Shown here piece after piece: positions 26,527 to 36,023 of a DNA stretch of 40,726 nt; within the stretch, counting starts at the first letter, position 1, and each line of letters begins with the position of its first letter. The notes beneath the pieces are model-generated. The model was not told where the DNA came from and did not search any database. It saw only the letters and a program-made list of their open reading frames with translations. The translations under genes and the position numbers were made by a program. The stretch is from NCBI RefSeq assembly GCF_007126775.1, contig NZ_SLAP01000090.1, positions 1 to 40,726 on the forward strand, given 5' to 3'. The stretch is from Cecembia sp. (lineage in GTDB: Bacteria > Bacteroidota > Bacteroidia > Cytophagales > Cyclobacteriaceae).

Positions 26527-26565
26527 AAAAAAACAAAGGGCAAATTTTTAAAATTATGCCCTTTG
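26527..26565 (-). terminator. Intrinsic terminator of the M14 peptidase gene
   Basis: On the minus strand CAAAGGGCA and TGCCCTTTG (26557-26565 and 26534-26542) form a 9-bp stem, followed by seven T (26527-26533). Confidence 0.9.
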
Positions 26566-26583
26566 CATGTAAGAAATTTAACA

Positions 26584-29316
26584 TCAATCGGTATACAGCT
26601 GATTAAACAACAATTTAAAGGTATTGTGAGCCTGTGCCCTAAATGTCACCTCAGGACCAAAAGCATAGAGTTTACCTTTTCCTACCGGCGCTTCAAAAGC
26701 CACAATGCCATTTCTGAGGTAAGACTCTCCCCATGCCCAGCCAGAGACCAAAGGCGATTCTGTACCAAACCAGGCCAGTGGTTTAACGCCCTTCAGCAAT
26801 CCATCAGGAGCAAGGTTGAATACCGGACTGTTATTGAATACCATATTGGCAGCATCTCCCATACCCCAATTGGCAGGATGACTGGTATCCAAATTGGCCC
26901 TTAGAATACTGCCAGGAATATAATATTTGGCACCTGTCAATGAACGCTCTCTTCCATCGGGAAGCTTCTCTGTAAGTGCATTGGTGACCGGTAAGCCCAA
27001 ATCAAAGGCCAAAGAGGTACTGGCGCCAACAGCCACTACATTTCCTCCGGATTCCATGAATTTCTTCAATTCCGGAACTGACTTTTCTTTGGTCAATTCT
27101 CCCAACAATTTATGATATTGGGCATCCACTTCCTCTGCTTTGGGTAATCCTCCCCAACTTCTGACAGTTCCGGGAGCTCCAGGACCTATAAACAATATTA
27201 CATCATACTTGGTAATCAGGTTGCCATTGTCTATGTCCTGAGGGTAGACCAATTGGAAGGGGAAATGGTATTGTTCCAGCATCCATCTTACCCAACCGGA
27301 TGGCATAGACCCCCCATAATGGTCAAAAAGGGCCACCCTGGCAGGTTTGATCCTTACTGCATCGGATGGTCTGGATGACACTATCATTTTCACCCCATAT
27401 TCCTGGGCAGCTTTTTCCAAAATAGCTCTGGAGCCGGAAACATGGAAACTGCCTGCCGGAAGACCAGAGGCTGGAGATACTGTTCTGTAAACATTGGCCC
27501 CTGACTTCAAGAGATCATTGACTGCCATAAAGGCATTGTTTCCTCTGGCATCTATCAAGAAACCTGAACCTCTTGGTAGGGCCTGTGCCTGAAATTCTTC
27601 TATCTCTCCATAAGGCAATGCCTCAAAAGGACCATCAAATCCATCCATAATTCTGTCGAAATCAACACCCATCTGGAAAGCCAAAGTCCAGCCAGCGGCA
27701 TCATAAGGTCTTTTTGGAGGTCCACCGGGATACTCAAAATCATTAGGATGATCCTGCGGTTCAAACATATCCAAAACGTGCGGACGAAAAGCCTGTGCTG
27801 TTTTTACCACATAGGAACCGGCAGGATATTGCTTGCCATTTACGGTAAAACTGCTGCTTGCTTTATGAACTTGGATTCCTGATTTGATCAGGGCATTGAT
27901 AAAGCGTACCGCTGTTGGAAAATCAGCTTGGTCGGCCGAAAGGATAAATCCTCTTGGATCCCGCAGTTCAGGATCTTCAAATATTTCCCCAAAGTACTGC
28001 ACAGGCAATCCCCTGCGCATACCATAATATGCCATTTCAGGATCATCAGGAGCAGCTTTTTCTTTTGCTGCATCAAAAGCTGCCTGTACAGCCGCAGAAC
28101 GCTTGGGGTATTTGGTCCAGTAATCCATATTCCCTCTATCTATACTGTTCTTGCCCATTTTGTAAATATTATGCAAGAGAGCATCGCCATTCCTGCTGGC
28201 ATAATCCAATACAGCATAATTCATAGAAACAGAATAGTCAATGGACTTTTTGAAATTCCAGGGCTGAGGTTCTATTGGATAAGGCGTGGCATGGGTAGGT
28301 ATAAGACGCTCAGGAACCAATGGAATCTCCGAAGGCGTAGGTCCTCCGGTGGTTTCTGTCAGAATACCGATCATATTATGGAAATAAGGTGTGGTCCTAA
28401 GGCCTCCATTCCACCAAGAAGAAAAAACAGAACCCCCGAGACGGGTGTACCCGGGCTTGCCTTCCAGATTCAGCCTGTTGATCATAGCAGCTCCAACACC
28501 ATCCAAACTGGTCATGATCAGTGGATCAAAGACGTGGTTAAAAGGATCTCTATAAGGAGGTCCAGCCACTACAGTTCCAGCAGGTGAAGTCTGGTGGTGG
28601 TTAAAAATAACCTGTGGTAACCATTCTACGTATTGCTGCATGGAAATATTGGTGGTCTCCTTCATATTATTCATGAAGAAATCCCTGTTATTGTCATGTC
28701 CAACATACTTATGGTACATGTAAGGAATTCTCATGTCTCTTTTGGTCACATCCTCAGGTCCCATGTACCAATTGGATACAATTTCATGGCCATCTGGATT
28801 GGTATGCACCACCAAAATGATTACATCATTCAGTATGCGCATATTTTCATCATCTGTTCTTGTAAGTAGGTCATAAATGGTAGGAACAAGCTGATGGGAG
28901 CCTACCGTCTCTGTAGAATGTAAACCTCCATCTATCCAAACCACAGGTTTTCCCTCTGCAACTAAGCGCAGGGCTTCTTCTTCACTAACTTCTGCCCTTC
29001 CCAGCTTTTGGGAAATTTCCTTGTATCGCTCAAGCTTACCTAAATTTTCAGGAGAACTAATAACCAACATGGGCATTTGCCTCCCCTCTTCAGTGGGACC
29101 AATTTCAAATAGTTGCGCACGATCTGAAGCTGCTGCTACTTTTTTGATGTATTCCTCAAATGCAGTGTAATTGAACAACTTATAATCATCCCCTATTTCA
29201 AATCCAAAATGCGATTTTGGACTGGGTATTTGCTGTGCATGTAAAAAGGACAGTGATAACCATCCCAAACAGAGCAACAATAGATAAAATTTTTTCATCA
29301 TAACATCATTTTTCAT
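26584..29316 (-). CDS. Secreted M14-family zinc carboxypeptidase, large form
   Basis: The 910-residue protein has a Sec signal peptide (KKFYLLLLCLGWLSLSFLHAQ, starting within MKNDVMMKKF; ATGs at 29316, 29301 and 29298 are possible). The M14 domain covers about 45-400: His133 and Glu136 of GGLHSTE and probably His240 of IFNHHQ bind zinc, and NPDGHEIVSNW and HDNNRDFF carry the substrate Asn-Arg pair. The C-terminal half (about 560-900) looks like a class-I glutamine-amidotransferase-type fold without its own catalytic sequence (ARVALFDHYGGSMPSG, YDVILFIGPGAPG). It probably digests peptides outside the inner membrane. Confidence 0.92.
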   Translation of the reverse strand: MKNDVMMKKFYLLLLCLGWLSLSFLHAQQIPSPKSHFGFEIGDDYKLFNYTAFEEYIKKVAAASDRAQLFEIGPTEEGRQMPMLVISSPENLGKLERYKEISQKLGRAEVSEEEALRLVAEGKPVVWIDGGLHSTETVGSHQLVPTIYDLLTRTDDENMRILNDVIILVVHTNPDGHEIVSNWYMGPEDVTKRDMRIPYMYHKYVGHDNNRDFFMNNMKETTNISMQQYVEWLPQVIFNHHQTSPAGTVVAGPPYRDPFNHVFDPLIMTSLDGVGAAMINRLNLEGKPGYTRLGGSVFSSWWNGGLRTTPYFHNMIGILTETTGGPTPSEIPLVPERLIPTHATPYPIEPQPWNFKKSIDYSVSMNYAVLDYASRNGDALLHNIYKMGKNSIDRGNMDYWTKYPKRSAAVQAAFDAAKEKAAPDDPEMAYYGMRRGLPVQYFGEIFEDPELRDPRGFILSADQADFPTAVRFINALIKSGIQVHKASSSFTVNGKQYPAGSYVVKTAQAFRPHVLDMFEPQDHPNDFEYPGGPPKRPYDAAGWTLAFQMGVDFDRIMDGFDGPFEALPYGEIEEFQAQALPRGSGFLIDARGNNAFMAVNDLLKSGANVYRTVSPASGLPAGSFHVSGSRAILEKAAQEYGVKMIVSSRPSDAVRIKPARVALFDHYGGSMPSGWVRWMLEQYHFPFQLVYPQDIDNGNLITKYDVILFIGPGAPGTVRSWGGLPKAEEVDAQYHKLLGELTKEKSVPELKKFMESGGNVVAVGASTSLAFDLGLPVTNALTEKLPDGRERSLTGAKYYIPGSILRANLDTSHPANWGMGDAANMVFNNSPVFNLAPDGLLKGVKPLAWFGTESPLVSGWAWGESYLRNGIVAFEAPVGKGKLYAFGPEVTFRAQAHNTFKLLFNQLYTD

Positions 29317-29414
29317 GAACTCAATTTAACAGAGTCTGTTGATCTGACCAAAAATTCCGACACCATCGGGAATTAAAAGGGTTGACTGGTATTTATTAGC
29401 AGTTTTAAAATTCT

Positions 29415-29422
29415 TAATTTTG
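29415..29422 (+). promoter_or_regulatory. Possible -7 element upstream of the dienelactone hydrolase gene
   Basis: TAATTTTG matches TAnnTTTG 118 bases before the ATG. No -33 TTTG is at the right distance, so this is weak. Confidence 0.25.
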
Positions 29423-29540
29423 ATTGAGAGACAGTCTATGATCCATATGACTATTTCAAACAATTGAAATTGAAAAGCTTAAAGGCTAAAAATCAAGCCA
29501 ACAATAACATTTCCTTTTTGTTCATCCAAATAAAAACACC

Positions 29541-30404
29541 ATGTTAAAAATCAGTTTATACATTTCTATTATTCTGTTCAGTTTCTTAGGGTATTATTTT
29601 GCCCATGACATGCCTACAAAAAGTGGCGAAGAAATCACCATTTGCCATACAGGCCCTTCCGAAATGATTGCTTTCCTGGATGATCCTCAATTTATTGCCT
29701 TTCATCCTGCACCTCGGGAATTTGATTTTGAGGCAATGGGTACAATGGTTTCTTTCCCCGCAGCCGATGGAAAAGATGCAGCAGGCTATTTAATCAAAGC
29801 AAAGGAACCTTCCATCCAATGGTTGTTTGTGTATCAGGAATGGTGGGGCTTAAACGATAACATCAAAGAGGAGGCAGAAAAGTTCTACAATGATCTCGGA
29901 GGAAAAGTCAATGTGCTTGCCCTGGACATGTATGATGGAAAAGTTACCTCAAATCCCCAAGAAGCAGGTACATTTATGAGAGGTACCAATGAAAAAAGAT
30001 TAGAAAATATCGTTTTGGCAGCAAAAAGCTTTGCTGGCCCGGAGGCTAAAATTGCCAATGTAGGTTGGTGCTTTGGCGGTGCATGGTCTCTTAAATCAGC
30101 CCTGCTCCTTGGCCATCAAAATGTAGGTTCTATCATATATTACGGTATGCCTATCAGAGAAGTAGACCAATTGATTTACTTAAATTCAGATGTATTGGGA
30201 CTGTTTGCCACTGAAGAATACATTTCCAAAACCGTAATTGAAGAATTTGCCCTTGCCATGGAAGCTGCAGGCAAAGAGCTGAATTATAAAATTTTTGATG
30301 CGGTACATGGCTTTGCCAATCCTTCTAATGCCAGACACGATAAGGAAGCCACCAAGGAGGCTTATGGCATGGCGCTTAGCTACCTGCAAAAAAAATTCAG
30401 GTAA
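29541..30404 (+). CDS. Dienelactone hydrolase family protein, exported or anchored
   Basis: The 287-residue protein has a hydrophobic N-terminus (4-20) that is a signal peptide or anchor. A dienelactone-hydrolase-like alpha/beta-hydrolase follows: Glu100 in VYQEWWGL, nucleophile Cys177 in NVGWCFGG and His256 in AVHGFANPS. Where the family acid is usually Asp (LGxFGxxD), this sequence has FATEEY, with Glu226 aligned to it. The substrate is unknown; many members are not involved in chloroaromatic breakdown. It is divergent from the M14 gene and ends at a bidirectional terminator. Confidence 0.9.
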   Translation: MLKISLYISIILFSFLGYYFAHDMPTKSGEEITICHTGPSEMIAFLDDPQFIAFHPAPREFDFEAMGTMVSFPAADGKDAAGYLIKAKEPSIQWLFVYQEWWGLNDNIKEEAEKFYNDLGGKVNVLALDMYDGKVTSNPQEAGTFMRGTNEKRLENIVLAAKSFAGPEAKIANVGWCFGGAWSLKSALLLGHQNVGSIIYYGMPIREVDQLIYLNSDVLGLFATEEYISKTVIEEFALAMEAAGKELNYKIFDAVHGFANPSNARHDKEATKEAYGMALSYLQKKFR

Positions 30405-30421
30405 AATTTTTATACTTTTAA

Positions 30422-30460
30422 AAAAAAGCAGCTGGATTTCTATTTTCCAGCTGCTTTTTT
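30422..30460. terminator. Bidirectional terminator
   Basis: AAAAAAGCAGCTGGA (30422-30436) pairs perfectly with TCCAGCTGCTTTTTT (30446-30460), with A-runs and T-runs on either side. It serves the plus-strand hydrolase gene and the minus-strand dehydrogenase gene. Confidence 0.93.
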
Positions 30461-30464
30461 GGTA

Positions 30465-33161
30465 TTATTTTCCATCAAAGTAAATGGTATTCAGAAGGAA
30501 GGAATTCCATATATCCACGCCTGTCTCTGTCTGAAAAACCAGGTAAATATTGTCTTTTTGCTTCGTAGGTTCTAGCGGTATTTTTATGTCAAACCACTTC
30601 CCCTGAGCATTTTTTGGCCTTAATTCATTGCTGAGCAATTGGGTCCTCCCAACCATAAGACCTTGAGGACTTCCTAGCCTTACTTCCAACCAACCCGTTC
30701 TTCTATTGGGGTCAATGGAAAGGATAAGGTTTTCAATCTGTGTTAAATCAATTGAATCAAGGCCTATGTAAGACTCATTTTCCGTAAACTTAACCAACCT
30801 GGAGTCCCTGAAATTAGCCTTGGCTGTTCCTTCAAAATAATCCGCATCGGCTGCAAGGACCAAAGGATGTCTCAGGACCAACTCTTCCCGCCTAAGTATA
30901 GGAGCTATCCCATTGGCCCCCTTATCTCTATAACTCGCCGTCAAAATGTATGTCCCCTGATCCTTATGTTGATCCAGCTTTAATTCTCCCTCAATTTCCA
31001 ATCTGTTTTTTTGATGAAGTGCAGCATTGGGTGACAAGGAAAGGATATAGTCCACCATCAATACAATATCTGATTCCGGCAAATGTGCATGGGAAGGCAT
31101 CAACCTTTCACCCCAAACACCTCCGCCGCCAAGCGTTACTTTTTGCAAAAGCAAATCGGATGCATTGGGATCAGTTTCATATTCCAAAGCTACTTCTTTA
31201 TAACTTGGACCTACCGAGGCATTTTCTTCGCCATGGCAGGCGTTGCAACCGCTTTTTACAGTCAAGTTTTGCCCTAATAACTGTGTAGTACTTTCTGTTT
31301 GTTGATGCCCTTCAGAAGATAAAACTTTATCAAAACCTTCTTTCAAAAAATCCCAAGTAACCAACACATCTTTTGCAGCAATCCCAGCATTGTCCAAACT
31401 ACCATCCTCCAAGTCCTCAACCATGACCCGATAAGACTTGGTGGGTTTACCCCAATAAAAACTTTTGTTCCCTTCCCAATCAAACCGGATAACCGGAGGC
31501 TCGTTCCCCACGGTGATGGGAAGAACCGCCTGACTATTCAAGCCTTCTGGATCTCTTACTGTAAGAATAGTATTGAACGTCCCGGGCCTTTCGAAATTGA
31601 AAACAGGGTTGGCCTCTTTGGAAATGTATACGCCATCCCCATAAAAATCCCACTCAAATTCTAAATTATCCCCGTCAAAATCCAAGCTACCTTCACTGTT
31701 AAATGCGACCTGTAAAGGAACCGCCCCTTGGTTTTTCGAAGCCTGAGCTTTGGCTATTGGCTGCCTGTTTCCTGGGTTAAATTCAATTTTATAAATACCC
31801 GAATCATCGTTCTGTGCACTCCAATAAGTCCCGTATTCCAGCGTGTAAAGGGACCCATCAGGGCCAAATTGCATATCAATTATTTTCTTAAACCGGGTCT
31901 CCGGTAAAAACTCTTCTATACCCGCATAATCTCCGTTTTCATCGAAACTGACTGTGAAAATCCAGTTCCGCATCCAGTCATAAATAAAAAGTTTACCGCT
32001 GTAATATTTGGGAAATTTCACTTCGCTGAAAGGAAAGAGATCATGGTAGTATACCGGTCCGGCCATGGCATTACGCCCTCCAGAGCCCAACATTGGAAAG
32101 TCTTCAGAATCAGCATAAGGGTACCAAATCATGGCTTCTTGGGCTGGTGGTAATATCTTGATGCCAGTGTTATTCGGGGAATAATTGACAGGCGCTTGGG
32201 GGTCGAATTGAGATGTACTTTCCTGTTTTTCAAAATCGTAATACCAATAAGCCTTATTGTCTCCCACAAAATAAGGCCAACCAAAGAAGCCAGCCTCTTT
32301 GGCCTGATTGACCTCATCATATCCGCGGGGCCCCCGACCCAAACTATCAAATTGAGCGTCAGGTCCAACTTCTCCCCAATACAAGTACCCATTCTTTGGG
32401 TCAACTGAAATTCTAAATGGATTCCTGTTTCCCATAACATATATTTCTGGCCTTGTGTCGGCAGTACCTTCCGGAAATAAATTCCCTTCGGGAATGGTGT
32501 ATGTGCCGTCTTCTTGAGGAGTAATCCGTAATATGGCACCTCGCAGGTCCTTGGAATTGGAAGAACTTCTCTGCGCATCCACATTCTCAGGCCTTCCGGG
32601 CCTTTCGTCAATGGGATTGAAATTATCGGATTCAAAAGGAGTAGTGTCATCTCCCAATGAGAGGTACAAGTTTCCCTGACTATCAAATTCAATAGATCCC
32701 CCACTGTGACAACATCCACGGAACTGAGGTATTTCCAGCATCACTTTTTCTGAAGCCATATCCATGATCTCATCTACAAGCGTAAACCTGGAAAGCCTGT
32801 TGATGCTTTCTTCCCCTTCCGGGGAATAATACAGATAAATCCATTGGTTATTGTAAAAATCGGGGTCTTTGGCAAGACCTAATAAGCCATCTTCAGCTTC
32901 ATAGTAAACGGGTAAAAAGCCTACCTCTTTCACTATTCCGGATTCAGGTTCCAGCAACCTGATCTTTCCTTTACGTTCGATAAAAAGGATTTTGCCATCT
33001 CTGAGCACTTCCAGTTCCATGGGTTCATCCAAACGCTCAATTAAGGTGACTTTGGTGAACCTTGTCTCTTCAGGCTTCTCATTTACAAATCTCTCAGTTT
33101 CTTTTTTACAAGCAATCAGTAAAATCCCCAAAGCAAGGATTGATAATAAATTAATTTTCAT
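30465..33161 (-). CDS. PQQ-dependent sugar dehydrogenase-like propeller fused to PKD and cytochrome c domains
   Basis: The 898-residue lipoprotein (lipobox LIACK, Cys18) starts with a soluble glucose/sorbosone dehydrogenase propeller (about 38-465). His152 in GCCHSGGSIEFD corresponds to the catalytic His, and YVMGNRNPFRISVDP and GPRGYDEVN are family blocks. A PKD domain (about 467-552) follows with GSLDFDGDNLEFEWDF. A c-type cytochrome domain has heme motif CNACH (639-643) and probable axial Met688 in RLMPSHA. The C-terminal region (about 715-898) resembles a carbohydrate-binding-like beta domain. Electrons from sugar oxidation could pass directly to the attached heme. The actual sugar is unknown. 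Confidence 0.9.
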   Translation of the reverse strand: MKINLLSILALGILLIACKKETERFVNEKPEETRFTKVTLIERLDEPMELEVLRDGKILFIERKGKIRLLEPESGIVKEVGFLPVYYEAEDGLLGLAKDPDFYNNQWIYLYYSPEGEESINRLSRFTLVDEIMDMASEKVMLEIPQFRGCCHSGGSIEFDSQGNLYLSLGDDTTPFESDNFNPIDERPGRPENVDAQRSSSNSKDLRGAILRITPQEDGTYTIPEGNLFPEGTADTRPEIYVMGNRNPFRISVDPKNGYLYWGEVGPDAQFDSLGRGPRGYDEVNQAKEAGFFGWPYFVGDNKAYWYYDFEKQESTSQFDPQAPVNYSPNNTGIKILPPAQEAMIWYPYADSEDFPMLGSGGRNAMAGPVYYHDLFPFSEVKFPKYYSGKLFIYDWMRNWIFTVSFDENGDYAGIEEFLPETRFKKIIDMQFGPDGSLYTLEYGTYWSAQNDDSGIYKIEFNPGNRQPIAKAQASKNQGAVPLQVAFNSEGSLDFDGDNLEFEWDFYGDGVYISKEANPVFNFERPGTFNTILTVRDPEGLNSQAVLPITVGNEPPVIRFDWEGNKSFYWGKPTKSYRVMVEDLEDGSLDNAGIAAKDVLVTWDFLKEGFDKVLSSEGHQQTESTTQLLGQNLTVKSGCNACHGEENASVGPSYKEVALEYETDPNASDLLLQKVTLGGGGVWGERLMPSHAHLPESDIVLMVDYILSLSPNAALHQKNRLEIEGELKLDQHKDQGTYILTASYRDKGANGIAPILRREELVLRHPLVLAADADYFEGTAKANFRDSRLVKFTENESYIGLDSIDLTQIENLILSIDPNRRTGWLEVRLGSPQGLMVGRTQLLSNELRPKNAQGKWFDIKIPLEPTKQKDNIYLVFQTETGVDIWNSFLLNTIYFDGK

Positions 33162-33214
33162 GGTTAATAGGATTGAAACTTTCCAATTTAATAAAAAATA
33201 CCAGATCCTAAATT

Positions 33215-33242
33215 AAAAAATCCCCATACGGTAAGGGGATTT
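33215..33242 (-). terminator. Terminator of the PorT-like gene
   Basis: On the minus strand AAATCCCC and GGGGATTT (33235-33242 and 33218-33225) form an 8-bp stem with a 9-base loop, followed by six T at 33215-33220. Confidence 0.85.
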
Positions 33243-33266
33243 ATTTGAATTGTAATAACTTATGCT

Positions 33267-33845
33267 TTAGAATTTGATGGATAAACCTAGCATCAGCTGC
33301 TGGAACTTAAAATCCCCCTGACCGGTAAATACATTATCTATTGTAATAGTCTGCCCATTTAATATCCTTTCATATCGGAGGTCAAGACCAAACTTGCCCA
33401 GATTAAGGCCAACACCAAATTGGTATCCCGAATTAAATTCATCAAAATCATAATTTCTAAGGCCATCTTGCAAATAATAATGAAAGGAAGGGCCAGCAAA
33501 AACAGACACCAGAGAACCAAAAAGGTTAAGCCCGATCAGGACTGGTGCATCCAATCTCTGTGTTTTCAGGACTGTACTATTGATCTCTGATTCCAAATGC
33601 GTGTAATACAATTCTGGCCTTAAAAAGACTGGACCTGCATTAATTTTACCGAAAAGTCCAAGATGATAGCCCAGATTATTCAATGGATCCCCCCAAACGG
33701 CTTCCGCATCTTGGAAGTACTTCCCATTGGAGTTGTAATTTAGACCTCCCTTTATTCCAAATCCCCCTCCTGATTGTGGGAAAACCGTAATGCTGAAAAA
33801 CATCAATGACAAAGTGAACAGGAATGGCTTCAAAATCGTTTTCAT
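33267..33845 (-). CDS. PorT-like outer-membrane beta-barrel protein
   Basis: The 192-residue protein has a Sec signal (ending about VFPQ) and a pattern of alternating polar and hydrophobic strands with glycine-rich turns (GFGIKGGLNYNS, GYHLGLFGKINAG, GYQFGVGLNLGKFGLDLRYE). It ends in a C-terminal strand closing with Phe (MLGLSIKF). This fits the outer-membrane beta-barrel family PF13568 (eight strands). Function is unknown. It is divergent from msrAB and has its own terminator. Confidence 0.88.
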   Translation of the reverse strand: MKTILKPFLFTLSLMFFSITVFPQSGGGFGIKGGLNYNSNGKYFQDAEAVWGDPLNNLGYHLGLFGKINAGPVFLRPELYYTHLESEINSTVLKTQRLDAPVLIGLNLFGSLVSVFAGPSFHYYLQDGLRNYDFDEFNSGYQFGVGLNLGKFGLDLRYERILNGQTITIDNVFTGQGDFKFQQLMLGLSIKF

Positions 33846-34063
33846 AAGTGATTGAATTTATGACAATAGACTCGATAACAATAAATATTTTACCTGGAAT
33901 GGATTCTTTGATTTTATTCCAAACACCATTACACAAATTGCGGTTGATTCAGTGGTAGGTTTTGCCTACGCAAATCAATTCAACAAAGAACTAAAATTTG
34001 TAATAACTTGGCATAATCAATATCCAAAATTGTGCCCATTCATAAACAACCAGTAATTAGCAC

Positions 34064-35164
34064 ATGAAAACAGTTAAAAAAATCTTTATTTTAGCCCTTA
34101 TTCCACTATTTAGTCTTGCCCATAGTGGATGTTCCAAAACAGAAGAAAAGCATAAAGGAAAACAAACCTACTCCAATCCTGAGGACTATAATGGCAGGAA
34201 AGCCATTGCAACTTTTGCAGGTGGATGCTTTTGGTGCATTGAGGCTCCGTTTGAAGGTATTGATGGGGTCATTGCTGTAATTTCCGGCTATGCCGGAGGC
34301 AAAGAAAAAAACCCGAAATATGAGGATGTCGCCAATGGGAAAACCGGACATAGAGAATCCGTTCAGATTACTTTTGATCCAGATGTAATCTCCTACAGTG
34401 AATTATTGGATATCTTTTGGCAACAGTTTGACCCCACCGATGAAGGGGGCTCATTTTATGACCGGGGATTACAGTACACTTCAGCAGTATTTTATCATGA
34501 TAATGTACAAAAAAAGGAGGCTGAAGCAGCCATTACAAGATTGGACGAGGCCGGGATTTTTGATAAACCCATAGTTACCCCAGTTATCAAATACAGTAAT
34601 TTCTACCCCGCCGAGGATTACCATCAGGATTATTACCTCAAAAACCCCTCTGAATACTATGCCTATAGAAGGGGGTCAGGAAGGGATGCCTTCATCGCCA
34701 AGCATTGGCCTGTGAGTTTGGAGGAAAAATACAAAAAACCATCAGATGCCGAACTGAAAAAAAGGTTGACCAAGCTGCAATACGATGTGACCATGCATGA
34801 AGCTACTGAACGGGCTTTTGCCAATACCTACAATGACAATAAGGAAGAGGGCATCTATGTCTGTATTGTTTCCGGTGCTCCACTGTTTTCTTCAAAAGAC
34901 AAATATGAGTCTTATTCCGGATGGCCTAGCTTCACCAAGCCCATAGATGCCAGGCTGATCGATAAACCTACTGATGTCTCTTTTGGAATGACCAGGGTAG
35001 AAGTGAGAAGCAAGCTTGGAGATTCACACTTGGGACATGTTTTCAATGATGGTCCCAACCCAACCAACCTGCGCTATTGTATGAATTCTGCAGCCATGCG
35101 GTTTATTTCCAAAAAGGATATGGAAAATGAAGGCTATGGAAACTGGCTATGGCTGTTGGATTGA
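34064..35164 (+). CDS. msrAB: Bifunctional methionine sulfoxide reductase MsrA-MsrB, lipoprotein
   Basis: The 366-residue protein carries a lipobox (AHSGC, Cys23) and then MsrA (about 45-205) with the catalytic motif GGCFWC (Cys55). MsrB follows (about 222-362) with [11 protein letters not shown] and [11 protein letters not shown], which holds the catalytic Cys. MsrB here has CIVSG where zinc-binding forms have CxxC, so it belongs to the zinc-free type. The fusion repairs both S- and R-methionine sulfoxide and, being lipidated, protects envelope proteins in the periplasm. The electron donor is not encoded nearby. It is divergent from the barrel gene. Confidence 0.96.
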   Translation: MKTVKKIFILALIPLFSLAHSGCSKTEEKHKGKQTYSNPEDYNGRKAIATFAGGCFWCIEAPFEGIDGVIAVISGYAGGKEKNPKYEDVANGKTGHRESVQITFDPDVISYSELLDIFWQQFDPTDEGGSFYDRGLQYTSAVFYHDNVQKKEAEAAITRLDEAGIFDKPIVTPVIKYSNFYPAEDYHQDYYLKNPSEYYAYRRGSGRDAFIAKHWPVSLEEKYKKPSDAELKKRLTKLQYDVTMHEATERAFANTYNDNKEEGIYVCIVSGAPLFSSKDKYESYSGWPSFTKPIDARLIDKPTDVSFGMTRVEVRSKLGDSHLGHVFNDGPNPTNLRYCMNSAAMRFISKKDMENEGYGNWLWLLD

Positions 35165-35288
35165 AAAATTGTTTAAACCCTAATACTTAGACATCAGAAA
35201 TTTAATGGTTTACCGATAAGGAAGGTGCATTAGAATCTTGAAGGTACTTCAATAAAATTCCATTCGCCGTCTAAGTTTTTTTCCAGAT

Positions 35289-35891
35289 TTATTTTAAAAT
35301 CTTCCGAAACGTCAGATTGATCCGGGCCCCCTGGACTTTTTGACTTTTGGGAATCTGGTGTTCCCAATAATGCTGGGTTTCTCCCCTCATCAACAAAAAA
35401 GAGCCATGCTCCAAGAGTAACTCTTTTTTCTTACTCTTATCATTATAAAGCCTAAATTGAAATCTCCTGGGATATCCAAAACTCACCGATCCAATAACTG
35501 GGTTTTTGCCAAGTTCTGGTTCGTTGTCCCGGTGCCAGCCCATGCTGTCTTTTCCATCCCGGTAATAGTTTAGCAGAACATGGGTGAAATCCGTGTCAGC
35601 TACCTGTTCGATTGCTTCCTTGATCTGCAACAGAAAGTCAGTCCATGGATAGGGCTGCATTTTAATTCCGGAATAGCCATATGCGACGGATGGATTACCG
35701 TACAGGGCTGTCAATCTGGGTTGCATGACTTTTTTGCCAAACATCCAGATTGGTTCTTGTTTCCATTGAATTTTATTGACTAATTTTTCATAAAAATCAT
35801 CACATAGCTCAACAGAAAAAAAAGAAGGATAATAATACACTTCTCCTTTTTCCGGCAAAATATTCATTTTTTTATCTTCAAACATATGCAT
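35289..35891 (-). CDS. AlkB-like 2-oxoglutarate/Fe(II) dioxygenase
   Basis: The 200-residue oxygenase probably repairs N-alkylated bases in DNA or RNA by oxidative demethylation. The iron ligands are His120 and Asp122 (MGWHRDNE) and His178 (YWEHQIPK). Arg190 and Arg196 in ARINLTFR bind 2-oxoglutarate. LNYYRDGKDSMGWHRD matches the ALKBH2/3-like branch. No partner such as Ada or AlkA is nearby. M1 and M3 are both possible starts. Confidence 0.94.
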   Translation of the reverse strand: MHMFEDKKMNILPEKGEVYYYPSFFSVELCDDFYEKLVNKIQWKQEPIWMFGKKVMQPRLTALYGNPSVAYGYSGIKMQPYPWTDFLLQIKEAIEQVADTDFTHVLLNYYRDGKDSMGWHRDNEPELGKNPVIGSVSFGYPRRFQFRLYNDKSKKKELLLEHGSFLLMRGETQHYWEHQIPKSQKVQGARINLTFRKILK

Positions 35892-36023
35892 TGATATATA
35901 ACCTGAAAATAGATCCAGAGTTAAAAGAATTCAAGAGGCCTTCTTGTTTAATTGCCAGAATTATAGGAAATTGATTAACAAAAAACGATCGAATAAACTT
36001 TTCTTAACCCAGTCCTATTTCTT

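Noticed and set aside
27928-28587. 219-residue plus-strand frame
   Set aside because: It is antisense to the M14 peptidase gene and shows no independent coding signs.
32129-32719. 196-residue minus-strand frame
   Set aside because: It is a shifted frame inside the PQQ dehydrogenase gene, whose domains fit the other frame.
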